NCBI RefSeq assembly: GCF_011299575.1
Contig: NZ_CP049863.1
Span: 2,108,001 to 2,172,000, forward strand
Length of the DNA: 64,000 nucleotides
Source of the DNA: Leucobacter viscericola
GTDB lineage: Bacteria; Actinomycetota; Actinomycetes; Actinomycetales; Microbacteriaceae
Direction of reading: 5' to 3'
Part shown: piece by piece, positions 19,228 to 27,830 of the stretch
Layout: each line of letters opens with the position of its first letter
Position numbering within the stretch: position 1 is the first letter of the stretch
The notes under the pieces: model-generated
What the model saw: only the letters and a program-made list of their open reading frames with translations
What the model was told of the DNA's origin: nothing
The model's database searches: none
Made by a program: the position numbers and the translations under genes

Positions 19228-19575
19228 TTAGTTGTCGAACGCGGGCCAAGAGCGAGCGGCTCGGTCATCAGAGGCGAGGATCCCCGCTATCCAGCAGTCT
19301 TGGCGCGTGTCCGGGTGGGCGATTCCTAGCCGAAGGATGCCCTCGTAATGAAATCCGAGGGCTTGTGCTGCCCGAGCCGAAGCAACATTTCCAACTACAG
19401 CGCGCCACTCGATCCGCCCAAGCGCGGCCCCCGCTGGTGAAAAGCTCCAGTCGATCACGGCTCTCGCAGCCTCGGTGAGCAATCCCTGCTTGCGAGCTGT
19501 ACGGGCAAGCCAGAAGCCGAGCATTACGTTGCAGTCTAATGAAGCGGGGCTGCAGCCGCCCAGGTGACGGTCAAG
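19228..19575 (-). pseudogene. N-terminally truncated GNAT acetyltransferase (RimJ/RimL-like)
   Basis: The frame is open from a stop at 19578 to the stop at 19228. It encodes the C-terminal half of a GNAT fold: VMLGFWLARTARKQGLLTEA is the acetyl-CoA-binding region and NVASARAAQALGFHYEGILR the conserved following block. The first 60-70 residues expected in this family are absent, and upstream sequence shows no continuation before the family A repeat. The only ATG (19524) starts inside the cofactor site. I read it as a decayed gene. Confidence 0.65.
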
Positions 19576-19648
19576 TTATGGCCCAGATCATTCGTGAAGC
19601 ATCGCACCTTTTTACGAGTTAGTTCTACCGATCTTTCATAGAACGAAA

Positions 19649-19757
19649 GCGGTGGCTTGCACCTGGGGAAGCGGGCGCATCAGGGTTGGCGCGGCGTCGC
19701 GAAGCGGCGACGAGCCGGGGTTCCCTGCTAAGCCCGCGTCCGGGTGCAAGCCACCGC
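19649..19757. repeat. Intergenic hairpin repeat, family A copy 2
   Basis: Arms GCGGTGGCTTGCACC and GGTGCAAGCCACCGC (15 nt, perfect) surround a core that on the minus strand contains CTTAGCAGGGAACCCC, CGCTTCGCG, GCGCCAACCC and GATGCGC, matching copy 1. It is part of the 273-bp gap between the GNAT remnant and trxA; nothing else was seen in that gap. Confidence 0.75.
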
Positions 19758-19848
19758 GTGGCAACTTCGAAGGAGAATCGCTGAAAAATCGCCAACAAAA
19801 AACGGCGGGCGGCCACCGAAGTGACCGCCCGCCGCAGTGCGACTCAGA

Positions 19849-20172
19849 CTAGATAATCCCGTTGAGGTGCTCCACAATCATGGGCTTCGGCATTGCGCCG
19901 ATGATCTCGCGGATCTCCTCGCCGTTCTTGAACACCTTCATCGCGGGGATGGAGGTGATGCGGTACTGGGCCGCGAGATTCGGGTTCTCATCAACGTTCA
20001 ACTTCGCGATGATGATCTTGCCCTCGTTTTCGGCCGCGATCTGATCGAGAATCGGAGCGACGGCGCGGCACGGGCCACACCATTCAGCCCAGAAATCGAC
20101 CAGCACGGGAACTTCGCTCTTCAAAACTGCGGCGTCGAATGAGTTCTCGTCGACGATGATGGCTTCACTCAT
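19849..20172 (-). CDS. trxA: Thioredoxin
   Basis: 107 residues from ATG 20172 (MSEAIIVDENSFDAAVLKSE), with AAAGGA upstream; a longer frame adds six residues without a ribosome site. The active site is WCGPC (FWAEWCGPCRAVAPIL) and the cis-proline is in ITSIPAMKVF. It is the disulfide-reducing partner of the thioredoxin reductase encoded just upstream, 30 bp away on the same strand. Confidence 0.97.
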   Translation of the reverse strand: MSEAIIVDENSFDAAVLKSEVPVLVDFWAEWCGPCRAVAPILDQIAAENEGKIIIAKLNVDENPNLAAQYRITSIPAMKVFKNGEEIREIIGAMPKPMIVEHLNGII

Positions 20173-20202
20173 GATGATTCCTTTGCTCAAAAATGTTCTG
20201 GA

Positions 20203-21156
20203 CTAAACCGTGGCGGGAACAGCGTTTTGCTTCTGCTCAAGCGCCGCGATGTAGTGTTCGGCGTCGAGTGCGGCTGCGGTTCCTGAGCCGGCCGCGGTGA
20301 TGGCCTGCCGGTAGTGAGGGTCGATCACGTCGCCCGCCGCAAAGACTCCGGCGACCGACGTGCGTGAGCTGCGACCGTCAACGGCGATTGTTCCCTCGTC
20401 GGTCAGGTCGAGCTTGCCATGCACCAGGTGAGTGCGAGGATCGTTGCCGATCGCGATGAAGAGGCCCTCGATCGCAAGTTCACGCTCCGAGCCGTCAACG
20501 GTGCTCTGCAGAGTGAGCCCGGTCACCTCGGTTTCACCGTGAATCGCGCTGACACCCGAGTTCCAGATGAACTCGATCTTCGGGTTGTCGAAGGCACGCT
20601 GCTGCATGATCTTCGAGGCCTTCAGCTCGTCGCGGCGGTGGATGACGTACACCTTGTCAGCGAAGCGGGTCAGGAACGTTGCCTCTTCCATCGCTGAGTC
20701 TCCGCCGCCGACAACGGCGATGGTCTTCTCGCGGAAGAAGAACCCGTCGCAGGTCGCGCACCATGAGACGCCGTGGCCGGAGAGGCGCTCTTCATCTTCG
20801 AGGCCAAGCTTGCGGTAGGCGGATCCCGTTGCGTAGATGATGGCGTGGGCCTCATGGACCGTGCCGTCACTGGCGGTGACGCGCTTCACCTCGCCGGAAA
20901 CATCCAGCTCAGTGACGTCGTCGTAAACGACCTCGGTGCCAAATCGCTCTGCCTGCTCCTGCATCTTCTGCATGAGATCGGGCCCCTGGATACCCTCGGG
21001 GAAGCCAGGGAAGTTTTCGACGTCGGTCGTGTTCATCAGTTCGCCGCCGATACCGATGGCGCTTGCGAACATCAGAGGCTTAAGACCGGCGCGAGCCGCA
21101 TAGATAGCAGCGGTAAACCCTGCCGGGCCGGATCCAATAATGATGATCTGGTTCAT
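20203..21156 (-). CDS. trxB: Thioredoxin-disulfide reductase
   Basis: 317 residues from ATG 21156 (MNQIIIIGSGPAGFTAAIYA), preceded by AAGGAG. The FAD-binding motif is GSGPAGFTAAIYAARAGL, the redox-active pair is in CATCDGFFF, NADPH binding is at VVGGGDSAMEE, and the second FAD motif is GVFAAGDVID. It recycles thioredoxin with NADPH in the cytoplasm and forms an operon with trxA. Confidence 0.97.
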   Translation of the reverse strand: MNQIIIIGSGPAGFTAAIYAARAGLKPLMFASAIGIGGELMNTTDVENFPGFPEGIQGPDLMQKMQEQAERFGTEVVYDDVTELDVSGEVKRVTASDGTVHEAHAIIYATGSAYRKLGLEDEERLSGHGVSWCATCDGFFFREKTIAVVGGGDSAMEEATFLTRFADKVYVIHRRDELKASKIMQQRAFDNPKIEFIWNSGVSAIHGETEVTGLTLQSTVDGSERELAIEGLFIAIGNDPRTHLVHGKLDLTDEGTIAVDGRSSRTSVAGVFAAGDVIDPHYRQAITAAGSGTAAALDAEHYIAALEQKQNAVPATV

Positions 21157-21230
21157 AAGACTCCTTGCGCGGGGCGGTGTGATTGCGGTGCGTAACCGCT
21201 CAGTGGTGTACAACCCATCCTAGGTGCGCG

Positions 21231-23471
21231 CTATTCCCGCGGCGCTGTGACTTTGGTCGTTGCTTGGCGTCTGCGAACACTGCGCCAGATGCCAAAGCCG
21301 AGGAGCAGTGCCGCGAGTACACCGAGCGTCCAGAGTGCGATCGTTTCGACCACGCTGCTGATCGAAATGGAGAGTGTGGTGGTGTGGACCGTCAGATCAC
21401 CGGAGTTATCGGTGACATTCACAACCAGCCCGGACTCTCCCGAAGACACGCGACTGCGGACGGGCACCAAGACGCGGCTCGTTCCCTCGGCGGCCACGGC
21501 CACCTCTGAAAAGTGCGATTCCGTCACGGAAAGTGCCGCTGAGGCGGGAACCACGTCGACCGATACTGTCGCGTCAAAGGGCAATGAGTTTCTCAGCTGC
21601 ACTGGGACCCGGGTCGAGGTGCCGACGAGCTGGGTATTTTGTGTGTTGATCGTGCGCACACCCTGCATCAGCTCGGCGTCGCGCTTTCGATAGTTCCGAG
21701 CGACCTTCTCAAAGTCGGCGTCTTTGTCGGCGTAACGAGTGGCGAAGAGATCGAGCAGACGAGTTCGCTGGTAGCCGGTGAGGTACTCAGGGTTAACGAG
21801 GATCGCCGAGAACTCGTCAACTGACGGCTCTCTGTTCACGGCGGCTCGCAGTAGCTCTTGGCGATCCTCGGGGGTGCCGGCTGCCTTGAGAGACGCCGTC
21901 CCCTTTGCCTGTGCTGTTTGTGGTGTTGCGGTGACCCAGGCGAGGGCTGCCAACTCTTTGATCAGTGAGGTGGGATCGTCTGCCTCTGCCACTGCCCCGC
22001 GATCGAGGCCGAGCACGAGGCCCTGAGAGTCGGTCTGCGCAGCGAGAGCGAGTTGGGCTGCCGCGCTTGCCACGCCGGCCGAGCGCTCGGTTTCGGTGCG
22101 CGCCGTGAGCGCGTCGCGAGCGGCCGTCGCCAAGCCCGCATCTGTGACGAGAGCGGAGGTGTTGCCGAGGCTAGCCTGGGGGCCGCCCTTCAGCGTGACG
22201 TTACCCGAGTCGAGCACGACGGTCGAGATATCACTTGCTTCCAGTAGAGCAAGGGTGCTCGAGTCTGCTTCACCCTCGGCGGGCCAGGCCATTGATGTGC
22301 CCTCTGGCCACGCCATCAGTTGCTTGAGCGTTGGTGCCGATCCTGAACCGCCCGTCGCATTTCCATCTGTTGCCTCGCCGTTGTTGTTGGCGCCGTCGGT
22401 TGGACTTGGTGTGGCATCAGTTGTGGGCGCTTTTTCCCTCTGGTCGACCGGGACCTCCGGGTCAGCCGAACCTGAAAAGGTGCCAAATCGAGTGACAAAG
22501 TCGAGGCTTGTCGGTTCGAGGAGTTCCTTCAGGCCAACGGCCGATTGCGCAGCCGGGTCGGCGTCAGCGAACTGCAGGAGGAACGTGGTGAGCGACGTGG
22601 ATTCGAGGCGCTTGAGAAAGTCGCGCGCCGCTTTGGGGCTCTCGTCACCGTAGGCACGAATTCCGGCGATAATGCGAGGATCAATGGCCAGTGTCGCCTG
22701 CTCGGATATTGCTACCGTGAGCAGCTCGTCGAGCTTCGGCACGACCTCACCGAGCTGATCTGGGTTCGGCATGGTGTGAATGTTTGAGGGCAGCACCAGA
22801 GGCACGATAAAGCTGAGCTTCACGGAGGATCCGCCGCTCCCCCGCCAAACGACAGGAGTGTCACCCGAGATATCGGCCGCGGTCTCGTCTGCCGCGTCCG
22901 GTGTCGTTGGACTCGGAACCGTCGGAGCCACGGTTGTTGGTTTCGGAGCATTGGGGTCAGTTTCGGGCGTAAAGACAGCGCGAACCCGATAGACACCCGG
23001 CGCCGAGCTCGCACCGAGGAGCAGATCTGCCCGAGGCACCGAAACCGTCACCGCGCGTTCGCTCTTGCCATCGATCTGGTTCAGCTTGCTGGTCTTGAGC
23101 ACAACCCCGGGCTCACGAAAGGTGTCGCTGAGCTCTTTTGTCGACTCGACTCGTTCGGTATCGAGTGAGAGTGTCAGGGTTCCGGCTGGAAGGGCATCCT
23201 CACCCGGGTTGCGAACGAGCACACTGAAGTCGTAGTTCGTCGCTAGCTCGTCGAGCAGGGGTGCGGGTGGTGACACAACCAGTTCGGGCAGCGTTTTCGC
23301 CCCTTTTGTTTCAGTCGACGTGGTTTCTGACACAACGGGTCCGTTCGCCTCCGCTGCAGACACGCCACTCGCAACAAGCAACACGGAAAGAGACGCCGCT
23401 GCGACAGCACGCCAGGCATCGCGAGTGCGGATCGGCCCACGCGAAACTCGGGGGCGGGTCAAAAGAGGCAT
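21231..23471 (-). CDS. DUF6049-family secreted/membrane protein
   Basis: 746 residues. The protein starts MPLLTRPRVSRGPIRTRDAW, has a signal-like segment (AVAAASLSVLLVASGVSAAE), a long extracellular part, and a C-terminal transmembrane helix (VVETIALWTLGVLAALLLGF) with a basic tail. A low-complexity Thr/Asn/Gly-rich linker lies near residues 360-385. Actinobacteria have such proteins beside cca and usually next to the lipid II flippase gene murJ. Here trxB follows after 74 bp and murJ is absent. Function unknown; a cell-envelope role is inferred from topology and context. Confidence 0.8.
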   Translation of the reverse strand: MPLLTRPRVSRGPIRTRDAWRAVAAASLSVLLVASGVSAAEANGPVVSETTSTETKGAKTLPELVVSPPAPLLDELATNYDFSVLVRNPGEDALPAGTLTLSLDTERVESTKELSDTFREPGVVLKTSKLNQIDGKSERAVTVSVPRADLLLGASSAPGVYRVRAVFTPETDPNAPKPTTVAPTVPSPTTPDAADETAADISGDTPVVWRGSGGSSVKLSFIVPLVLPSNIHTMPNPDQLGEVVPKLDELLTVAISEQATLAIDPRIIAGIRAYGDESPKAARDFLKRLESTSLTTFLLQFADADPAAQSAVGLKELLEPTSLDFVTRFGTFSGSADPEVPVDQREKAPTTDATPSPTDGANNNGEATDGNATGGSGSAPTLKQLMAWPEGTSMAWPAEGEADSSTLALLEASDISTVVLDSGNVTLKGGPQASLGNTSALVTDAGLATAARDALTARTETERSAGVASAAAQLALAAQTDSQGLVLGLDRGAVAEADDPTSLIKELAALAWVTATPQTAQAKGTASLKAAGTPEDRQELLRAAVNREPSVDEFSAILVNPEYLTGYQRTRLLDLFATRYADKDADFEKVARNYRKRDAELMQGVRTINTQNTQLVGTSTRVPVQLRNSLPFDATVSVDVVPASAALSVTESHFSEVAVAAEGTSRVLVPVRSRVSSGESGLVVNVTDNSGDLTVHTTTLSISISSVVETIALWTLGVLAALLLGFGIWRSVRRRQATTKVTAPRE

Positions 23472-23523
23472 GGCGACAGTCTATGGAGTGCCTCTGACAT
23501 GAAGGTTTGAGTACGCTTGAGAG

Positions 23524-24960
23524 ATGCTTTCTCTCGCCGAATCGATGGACGCACTCCGCACCATTGCCAGTTCCAAGGCTGTCGCTACGCTCGCTGCGGC
23601 GTTTAGCGAGCAGGGGCACGAGTTTGCGCTCGTCGGCGGGCCTGTTCGAGACGCGCTGCTCGGCAGGGCGGTCACGGACCTCGACTTCACGACCTCGGCG
23701 CGACCCGACGAAACGGCGGCGATCCTCAAGGGAATCACCAAAAATGTGTGGGACGTCGGCCGCGACTTCGGCACGATTGCAGCGAAGGTTCACGGCGAAA
23801 CTGTCGAGATCACCACCTATCGCGCAGAAATCTATCGCGACGACTCGCGGAAACCCGAGGTCAGTTACGGCGACACAATTGAGGGTGATCTGGTGCGTCG
23901 TGATTTCACGATCAACGCGCTCGCGCTCATGCTCCCCGAGCTCAAACTTGTTGATGTGTCAGGTGGAGTTGAGGATCTGCTGGCCGGGACGATCCGCACG
24001 CCCGGATCCCCCGCCACCTCGTTCACCGATGACCCGCTGCGCATGATGCGCGCGGCGCGCTTTGCCGTGCAGCTTGGTTTTGAGGTGGCACCCGACACGC
24101 AGGGCGCCATGGTCGAGTTTGCCGAGCGGCTCGACATCATTTCGGCCGAGCGGATCCGCGACGAGTTCGTGAAGCTGCTCAGTACCGACGACCCCGTGCC
24201 CGGCATCCGGTTGCTCGTTGACACCGGGCTCGCCGACCGCTTTTTGCCCGAGCTCACCGAACTGCTCACCACACAAGACGACCACGGTCGCCACAAAGAC
24301 GTGTACGAGCACAGCCTGACCGTGCTGCGCCAGGCGATCGAGATGGAGCTTGTGCGCCGCGATCCCGAAACGACGGAGGCCGACATCGTGCTGCGGCTTG
24401 CCGCGCTGCTGCACGACATTGGCAAACCCGCGACCAGGCGCTTCGAGGCCGGCGGCGTGACCTTCCACCACCACGACGTCGTGGGAGCCAAGCTCGCGAA
24501 GAAACGGCTGCGCGAACTGCGCTTCGACAACGACGCGGTCAAGCGGGTCGCGCGGCTCATTGAGTTGCACCTGCGGTTTTTCGGATACAGCGACCAGCAG
24601 TGGAGCGACTCGGCCGTGCGCCGCTACGTGCGCGACGCGGGTGGCGAGCTCGAGCAGCTGCACATCTTGACGCGCGCTGACGTGACCACGCGCAACAAGC
24701 GCAAGGCTGAGCGCCTTGAGCATGCCTACGACGACATCGAGCAGAGGATCGCGGAGCTTTCTGAAGCCGAAGAACTCGCGGCAGTGCGGCCAGAGCTCGA
24801 CGGTGCACAGATTATGGAACTGCTGCAGATTCCGCCGGGGCCACTGGTCGGCCGCGCCTACAAGTACCTGCTTGAGGTGCGTCTTGATGAGGGTCCGATT
24901 GGCGAGGAGGCCGCCGAAGAGCGGCTGCGTGCCTGGTTTGCAGAGCAGGGAGACAACTAA
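23524..24960 (+). CDS. cca: CCA tRNA nucleotidyltransferase
   Basis: 478 residues, MLSLAESMDALRTIASSKAV. The nucleotidyltransferase head has GGPVRDALLG and DLDFTT; RRDFTINAL is the second conserved block; an HD domain follows with LLHDIGKPATR. It adds or repairs the CCA end of tRNAs, needed for example by the tRNA-Ala in this window, which lacks an encoded CCA. Its stop overlaps the next start in TAATG. Confidence 0.95.
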   Translation: MLSLAESMDALRTIASSKAVATLAAAFSEQGHEFALVGGPVRDALLGRAVTDLDFTTSARPDETAAILKGITKNVWDVGRDFGTIAAKVHGETVEITTYRAEIYRDDSRKPEVSYGDTIEGDLVRRDFTINALALMLPELKLVDVSGGVEDLLAGTIRTPGSPATSFTDDPLRMMRAARFAVQLGFEVAPDTQGAMVEFAERLDIISAERIRDEFVKLLSTDDPVPGIRLLVDTGLADRFLPELTELLTTQDDHGRHKDVYEHSLTVLRQAIEMELVRRDPETTEADIVLRLAALLHDIGKPATRRFEAGGVTFHHHDVVGAKLAKKRLRELRFDNDAVKRVARLIELHLRFFGYSDQQWSDSAVRRYVRDAGGELEQLHILTRADVTTRNKRKAERLEHAYDDIEQRIAELSEAEELAAVRPELDGAQIMELLQIPPGPLVGRAYKYLLEVRLDEGPIGEEAAEERLRAWFAEQGDN

Positions 24961-25760
24961 TGGCGCAGGATCCTCGAGCCTGGTTTCACGGTGTGCCGCG
25001 CGTGATGTTTGTGCACGCGCACCCCGACGACGAGACGATTACAACCGGAGGCACGCTCGCGGGCCTCACTGAGGCGGGCCAGGAGCCGCTGCTGGTCACG
25101 CTCACGCGTGGTGAGCAGGGTGAGGTGACCCCTGGGCCATTCGCGCAGCTACAGGGCACTGACGGTCTTGCGCCGCACCGCCAGGCTGAGCTCGCCGCGG
25201 CGCTCGCCATGCTCGGTGTGGAGCGCCACGTGTTTTTGGGGGTGCCCCCGGCGCGCGCCGATGAGCTCCCACCAACGATCTACGAGGACTCGGGCATGGA
25301 GTGGGGCGCGGACGGCCGCGCAACCGCCTCCCCCAGTGCGCGCCCCGATGCGCTGACTCAGGTGCCAGCGATTGAGGCGTTGAACGACCTCTTAGCTGCC
25401 GCGTACACCGCAGGAGCAGGCGCGATCGTCAGCTACGCCGACGACGGGGGCTATGGCCACCCAGACCACGTTCTCGCGCACCGCCTGGGGCGTGCTGTCG
25501 CGCAGGGGCTCGGGATCCCCTTCTGGGCAATTGTTTCTGAAGAGGCTGCGGCCGATCCTGAACCAACAGATGCTGGCGACGAGGATCGCGAGCGCCACGA
25601 CATTTCCCCGTGGTTTGATCGCAAGGTCGCTGCGCTGCGCTCGCACGGCACTCAGCTCACTGTTGATGGCGAAGACATCGTGCACGTCGGTGGCCAGCGC
25701 CAGCCCATCGACCGCGTGGAGTCGTTCCAGCTGTTGCAGCCCGTAATACCCACCACCTAG
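24960..25760 (+). CDS. mshB: PIG-L family deacetylase, probable MshB of mycothiol synthesis
   Basis: 266 residues. Zinc ligands are in FVHAHPDDE near the N-terminus and GHPDH near residue 165. Further MshB-like features are LTRGEQGEV and YEDSGMEW. MshB removes acetyl from GlcNAc-inositol in mycothiol synthesis in the cytoplasm. PIG-L relatives also include mycothiol-conjugate amidase, so the exact substrate is inferred. It is translationally coupled to cca; no other msh genes are in the window. Confidence 0.8.
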   Translation: MAQDPRAWFHGVPRVMFVHAHPDDETITTGGTLAGLTEAGQEPLLVTLTRGEQGEVTPGPFAQLQGTDGLAPHRQAELAAALAMLGVERHVFLGVPPARADELPPTIYEDSGMEWGADGRATASPSARPDALTQVPAIEALNDLLAAAYTAGAGAIVSYADDGGYGHPDHVLAHRLGRAVAQGLGIPFWAIVSEEAAADPEPTDAGDEDRERHDISPWFDRKVAALRSHGTQLTVDGEDIVHVGGQRQPIDRVESFQLLQPVIPTT

Positions 25761-25762
25761 CT

Positions 25763-25842
25763 TGTCAGCCGGTGCTGGCGCGTCAGCCGGATGGAAACGG
25801 GCGATCCTGACCGGCCTTTGTGCCGGTACCGGCTGACACGCC
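25763..25842. repeat. Intergenic hairpin repeat, family C copy 1
   Basis: TGTCAGCCGGTG begins the element and CCGGCTGACACGCC ends it, forming a hairpin, with a second GTCAGCCGG inside. The segment GCGATCCTGNCCGG is shared with copy 2 at 62878-62939. It lies between mshB and tetR and covers the last 60 bases of the tetR reading frame. Confidence 0.75.
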
Positions 25843-26451
25843 GGACAGAGTGACGGCGGAGGCCGTGATCAGAACGAGCTGTCGCGCGACCTGTCGTTCA
25901 GCGATCTTGAGGGTGTCGGGCTCGCTGGAGTGCCGGTCGTAGAGCAGTGAACCGTCTAACACGAGCGCGACGAGATCGGCGTCTTTCGCATTTGCGAAGC
26001 CGCACTTTTCGAGTACCTCGGTGAGCACGGCGAGCAGCTTGGGGCGTGACTTGCCCATGACGGCGCCGAGTTCGGGGTCGTGGAGGGCGTCAATCATGGG
26101 GTACAGGCGAGCGCGAACGACGTCGGGCCCGACGTGTGGGGCGTACCAGGTCTGAATGAGGAGTTTGGCTGTTTCGGCCGGGGTTCTCGGCGCTGGTGCG
26201 AGGGAGTCGGCCATTTGCTGGGCTGACTGGAGTCGCATCGCCTCTGCAGCCTCCACCGCAAATGCGTAGAGCTGCTTTTTGGTTGGAAAAAAGTAGTTGG
26301 CCGAACCAAGGGGCACGTGTGCGGCCTCGGCTACCTTGCGATGGGTAATTGAATCGGGGCCCTGCTCAATGAGCAGGCTGGCGGCAGCGGCAACCATTTT
26401 TTCGCGGCCGACCGAGGCACTCCCCCGCAACTCATCGAACGTTTTTTCCAT
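25783..26451 (-). CDS. TetR-family transcriptional regulator
   Basis: 222 residues from ATG 26451. The N-terminal helix-turn-helix reads ASLLIEQGPDSITHRKVAEA then LGSANYFFPTKKQLYAFA, typical of the family. The remainder is the ligand-binding helical domain. It is divergent from the DUF981 membrane gene, with two palindromic operators between. The final residues (GTKAGQDRPFPSG) are encoded within a family C repeat, so the C-terminus was probably altered by insertion. Ligand unknown. Confidence 0.9.
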   Translation of the reverse strand: MEKTFDELRGSASVGREKMVAAAASLLIEQGPDSITHRKVAEAAHVPLGSANYFFPTKKQLYAFAVEAAEAMRLQSAQQMADSLAPAPRTPAETAKLLIQTWYAPHVGPDVVRARLYPMIDALHDPELGAVMGKSRPKLLAVLTEVLEKCGFANAKDADLVALVLDGSLLYDRHSSEPDTLKIAERQVARQLVLITASAVTLSGVSAGTGTKAGQDRPFPSG

Positions 26452-26480
26452 GGCACCAGTCTAGGTAGCGAAACTTCAAT

Positions 26481-26523
26481 GTATACAAGCGTATAGTCGA
26501 GGTTGGGTATACGAGCGTATACA
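26481..26523. promoter_or_regulatory. Paired operators of the TetR regulator
   Basis: GTATACAAGCGTATAG (26481-26496) and the perfect palindrome GTATACGAGCGTATAC (26508-26523, arms GTATACG/CGTATAC) are 27 bp apart start to start. Their position in the divergent gap suggests control of both tetR and the DUF981 gene. Confidence 0.75.
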
Positions 26524-26575
26524 CATGTGCGATCTGCCCTGCCAACGCCGGCGCGGCAGCTGAAAGGAACACACC

Positions 26576-27301
26576 ATGTTGCATCTTGAAGCGGGCGGTC
26601 TGGTCATCGACTGGACCCAAATGACGACTTACAACACCATCATGGCGCTGGCCGCGGGTGCCGGCCTCATTACGCTGGTCTACTTTGGGCGTGCGCTCGC
26701 CACCCAAAAAGACATTCACCTTGAGTCGTGGTCGCTGGCCTTTGCCGCCCCCGGTCTCATCCTGTTCATTACTGGCATGCACATGACACTCACGTGGCCA
26801 TTCGCAAAGTACTTTCCGTTCGACAACATCATTTTTGGCGAGCCCAGTTTCGGGTTTGGTGTGATCCTTCTCATTGCGGCCTTCTATCTCTGGAAGCGGA
26901 GTCGCACGATCACGGAGAGCGGAGATCCTGCCGCCTATCTCGCCAAGGTCAGCCGCCCCCTCTCGCTGCTCGTGTTCGGCCTGGGTCTGTGCCTCATTGC
27001 CATCGCGTTTGCGGGCATTATTTTCCAGCTCTTCGCCGCGCCGCCCGAGGAGCCGATTTCCGGCGCCTTCGCTGAGTACCCAATGATTGAGGCCACATTC
27101 ATGTCGGGGCTGTTTGCGCTTGTAGGCGTGGGCGCGCTGCTATTTCCGTTTGCCAGTCGGGGATTTAAGACCGGGGCAGCGTTCACAAAGACGCAGTGGG
27201 TGATGGCGATCGTGTGGGGACTTTCCGGCCTCGGGTTCTTCCTCTTCGGTGCACTGAACTTCTTCACCCACATCGGACTCATCGTCAACACGATGGGCTA
27301 G
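26576..27301 (+). CDS. DUF981-family membrane protein
   Basis: 241 residues, ATG 26576 preceded by GAAAGGAA. Seven hydrophobic helices can be drawn, including NTIMALAAGAGLITLVYFG, FGVILLIAAFYLWKR, LLVFGLGLCLIAIAFAG and WVMAIVWGLSGLGFFLFG. The charged residues lie in short loops. DUF981 proteins are integral membrane proteins without an assigned activity. It is probably repressed by the divergent TetR protein. Confidence 0.8.
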   Translation: MLHLEAGGLVIDWTQMTTYNTIMALAAGAGLITLVYFGRALATQKDIHLESWSLAFAAPGLILFITGMHMTLTWPFAKYFPFDNIIFGEPSFGFGVILLIAAFYLWKRSRTITESGDPAAYLAKVSRPLSLLVFGLGLCLIAIAFAGIIFQLFAAPPEEPISGAFAEYPMIEATFMSGLFALVGVGALLFPFASRGFKTGAAFTKTQWVMAIVWGLSGLGFFLFGALNFFTHIGLIVNTMG

Positions 27302-27408
27302 GGCGCTCGTTACGGAACACAAGGAGCAGCCTCAGCGACGAGATGCTAGTATGGACAGGTTGTCTGCATAGCGCGCGATCTGCGTAGCGTGTGGGCACGA
27401 TGCAAAAA

Positions 27409-27464
27409 CACCCTCCTGCCACAGAAATCCTGTGGCCGTGAAGTCCGAAGGAGGTGGGTCAGTA
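27409..27464 (+). promoter_or_regulatory. Probable S6:S18 autoregulatory leader of rpsF operon
   Basis: CCTCCT (27412-27417) pairs with AGGAGG (27449-27454), which is the Shine-Dalgarno of rpsF. Inside, CCACAG and CTGTGG (27419-27435) form a hairpin followed directly by CCG. In other bacteria the S6:S18 complex binds a CCG bulge beside such a hairpin and represses the operon. A -10-like TAGTAT lies further upstream at about 27348. Confidence 0.6.
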
Positions 27465-27827
27465 ATGCATCCGTATGAACTCATGGTGATCCTCGATCCC
27501 GGTATCGACGAGCGCACCGTCGCTCCCAGCATCGAGAAGTTTCTCGGTGTTATCACCAAAGCTGGTGGCGAAATCAAGAGCACCGATATCTGGGGCAAGC
27601 GCCGTCTTGCTTACGAGATCAACAAGCAGACCGAAGGCATCTACGTTGTAGTGAACTTCGACGCTTCGCACGAAGCAACGGTTGAGCTCGATCGTCAGCT
27701 GGGCCTGTCTGAAGCAGTGCTGCGCACCAAGGTGCTCCGCGCTGACGAGCTGATCGCACAGCGTGCAGCTCAGTCCAAGCGTGACCAGGCCAAGGCAGCT
27801 CGCGCTGCTGCGAAGCAGAGCGCTTAG
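27465..27827 (+). CDS. rpsF: Ribosomal protein bS6
   Basis: 120 residues from ATG 27465 ([20 protein letters not shown]), with AAGGAGGT upstream; the longer frame from 27432 reads through the leader hairpin and is discarded. The S6 fold pattern is clear ([20 protein letters not shown]). The C-terminus is Ala/Lys-rich. S6 partners S18, encoded two genes on, and may repress the operon through the leader. Confidence 0.97.
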   Translation: MHPYELMVILDPGIDERTVAPSIEKFLGVITKAGGEIKSTDIWGKRRLAYEINKQTEGIYVVVNFDASHEATVELDRQLGLSEAVLRTKVLRADELIAQRAAQSKRDQAKAARAAAKQSA

Positions 27828-27830
27828 CTC

